Assembly: GCA_020719895.1 (NCBI GenBank)
Contig: DYPM01000086.1
Location: 1-7,755, forward strand
Origin: Sulfurovum sp.
GTDB lineage: Bacteria; Campylobacterota; Campylobacteria; Campylobacterales; Sulfurovaceae
Length of the DNA: 7,755 nt
Reading direction: 5' to 3'
Below are positions 7,155-7,755 of the stretch, in pieces. How positions within the stretch are numbered: the first letter of the stretch is position 1; every line of letters starts with the position of its first letter. The notes beneath the pieces were generated by a model that saw nothing but the letters and a program-made list of their open reading frames with translations, was not told where the DNA came from and did not search any database. The position numbers and the translations under genes are program-made.

Positions 7155-7200
7155 TCTTTTGAAAAGAAAATTGCCTAAATGGCAAATTTTTTTCAAAAGA
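7155..7200 (+). terminator. A/T-rich nested hairpin between kdsA and ribH, possible weak terminator
   Basis: The left arm (7155-7175), beginning TCTTTTGAAAA and ending TTGCC, pairs with the right arm (7181-7200), beginning GGCAA and ending TTTTCAAAAGA, around the loop TAAAT. The inner core TTGCC-TAAAT-GGCAA is followed by seven T (7187-7193), resembling a small intrinsic terminator. The T run, however, is itself part of the outer stem, and the GC core is only three pairs, so termination would be inefficient. An alternative pairing, GCAAT (7151-7155) with ATTGC (7170-7174), would dissolve the core. It may equally be the rest of the repeat element next to it. ribH lies 52 bases further on and might need its own promoter; I found no convincing one. 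Confidence 0.4.
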
Positions 7201-7252
7201 CAACCCATAATGTTCGTTGGGCGTTATATTAAATAGAAAAGGTTATATAAAA

Positions 7253-7726
7253 ATGACAATCATAGAAGGAAATTTATCAGTAGACAGGTCTCAAAAGGTG
7301 GCGATTATCAATGCACGGTTTAATCACTTTATTACAGACAGGTTGGTTGAAGGTGCTAAAGATGTGTATGCAAGACATGGTGGCGATGCATCAACATTGG
7401 ATTTGATTTTGGTTCCAGGAGCATTTGAGATTCCGTTTGCACTTGATAAGGCACTTGCTTTAGGAAAGTATGATGCGGTGTGTTGTGTTGGAGCGGTGAT
7501 TCGTGGGGCTACGCCACATTTTGATTATGTCGCTGCGGAGGCTACAAAAGGGATTGCAAGTATGGCATTGAAGTACGGGAAACCTGTTACATTTGGTGTT
7601 TTGACTGTGGATAATATCGAACAAGCGATTGAGCGAGCAGGCACCAAAGCAGGAAATAAAGGTGCCGAAGCGATGGCGGGACTTATTGAGATGATGAATC
7701 TTTATAAGGCGATGGAGTCAAAATGA
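7253..7726 (+). CDS. ribH: 6,7-dimethyl-8-ribityllumazine synthase
   Basis: Penultimate enzyme of riboflavin synthesis: condenses 5-amino-6-ribitylamino-uracil with 3,4-dihydroxy-2-butanone-4-phosphate to lumazine in the cytoplasm. Seen: ARFN (21-24) with the aromatic residue that stacks on the pyrimidine, PGAFEIP (55-61), the GAVIRGATPHFDYV block (80-93) with the conserved H89, and GVLTVDNIEQAIERAG (115-130) including R128, which matches the phosphate-binding arginine of the family. Length is 157 aa, normal for the family. Start: the ATG at 7253 is preceded by AAAAGG at ten bases and gives a family-like N-terminus, MTIIEGNL; an in-frame TTG at 7217 would add twelve residues from the repeat-derived spacer and is unlikely. 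Separated from kdsA by 199 nt. Confidence 0.97.
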   Translation: MTIIEGNLSVDRSQKVAIINARFNHFITDRLVEGAKDVYARHGGDASTLDLILVPGAFEIPFALDKALALGKYDAVCCVGAVIRGATPHFDYVAAEATKGIASMALKYGKPVTFGVLTVDNIEQAIERAGTKAGNKGAEAMAGLIEMMNLYKAMESK

Positions 7727-7755
7727 CTCCTTTCTTGCCAAAGGCAAAGCTTTAG
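7723..7755 (+). other. Ten-codon ORF and TTGCC/GGCAA palindrome after ribH
   Basis: An ATG overlapping the ribH stop (ATGA) opens a ten-codon frame, MTPFLPKAKL, closed by TAG at the last base of the window. It contains the small hairpin TTGCC-AAA-GGCAA (7735-7747), followed by the palindrome AAAGCTTT (7746-7753). The core resembles TTGCC-TAAAT-GGCAA upstream of ribH. I see no nusB start, the usual next gene. It is most likely non-coding spacer or the edge of a repeat rather than a true gene; the rest lies outside the window. Confidence 0.3.

Noticed and set aside
7081..7200. FMN riboswitch upstream of ribH (AAGCCCGC resembles part of the RFN element)
   Set aside because: The other conserved RFN blocks are absent in order, and AAGCCCGC is fully explained as one side of the second REP-like hairpin.
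7216..7222. GTTGGGC, matching the integron attC right core GTTRRRY
   Set aside because: There is no paired RYYYAAC core at the right distance, no attC-like folded body, no integrase, and the flanking genes are housekeeping genes.
7217..7252. TTG start extending ribH by twelve residues
   Set aside because: The extension is encoded by the end of the repeat-rich spacer, lacks an SD at suitable spacing, and makes RibH longer than the family; the ATG at 7253 fits length and N-terminus.
1..7755. CRISPR array, tRNA genes or transposase
   Set aside because: No regularly spaced direct repeats, cloverleaf-like sequence or transposase-like protein was found on either strand.

Overview
The window looks like a chromosomal segment of a Campylobacterota (epsilonproteobacterial) anaerobe or microaerophile, probably a sulfur-metabolising genus of the Sulfurimonas, Sulfurospirillum, Sulfurovum or Sulfuricurvum type. 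I base this on AT-rich coding style, strong AAGGAGG ribosome sites, a PsrABC-like respiratory operon, a cysteine-type (metal-dependent) KdsA, and the kdsA-ribH neighbourhood I remember from this phylum. The genus is an inference; no marker gene here fixes it.

Left two thirds (2-5089, minus strand): a three-gene operon for a membrane-bound molybdenum oxidoreductase, in transcription order a four-cluster [4Fe-4S] ferredoxin subunit (247 aa), an NrfD/PsrC-type quinone-reactive membrane subunit (322 aa), and a large Tat-exported molybdopterin catalytic subunit (1115 aa). Gaps are 13-14 nt, each with a clear Shine-Dalgarno sequence. The complex should connect the quinone pool to reduction or oxidation of a periplasmic substrate, most likely an inorganic sulfur compound. 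The substrate cannot be read from the sequence. The B-C-A gene order and the long catalytic subunit resemble tetrathionate reductase (TtrBCA) layout more than classical PsrABC.

Middle (5090-5362): a 273-nt divergent regulatory region. It holds a plausible promoter for each direction, a short perfect inverted repeat next to the leftward -10 box, and on the rightward side a leader with a hairpin touching a good SD that drives a five-codon minicistron. The minicistron's stop overlaps the start of the transporter gene (TAATG).

Right third (5363-7755, plus strand): an EamA/DMT-family transporter overlapping kdsA (KDO-8-phosphate synthase, lipopolysaccharide core synthesis) by ATGA, then a 199-nt gap rich in palindromes, then ribH (lumazine synthase, riboflavin synthesis). 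The gap carries a head-to-head pair of REP-like hairpins whose loops are conserved while their stems differ by compensatory changes, followed by an A/T-rich nested hairpin that could act as a weak terminator. The window ends 29 nt after ribH, inside another short palindrome; nusB, the neighbour I would expect next, is not visible.

No tRNA, rRNA, CRISPR array or transposase was seen. The most interesting items are the unassigned large molybdoenzyme complex, the covarying REP-like pair, and the minicistron leader of the transporter-kdsA operon.
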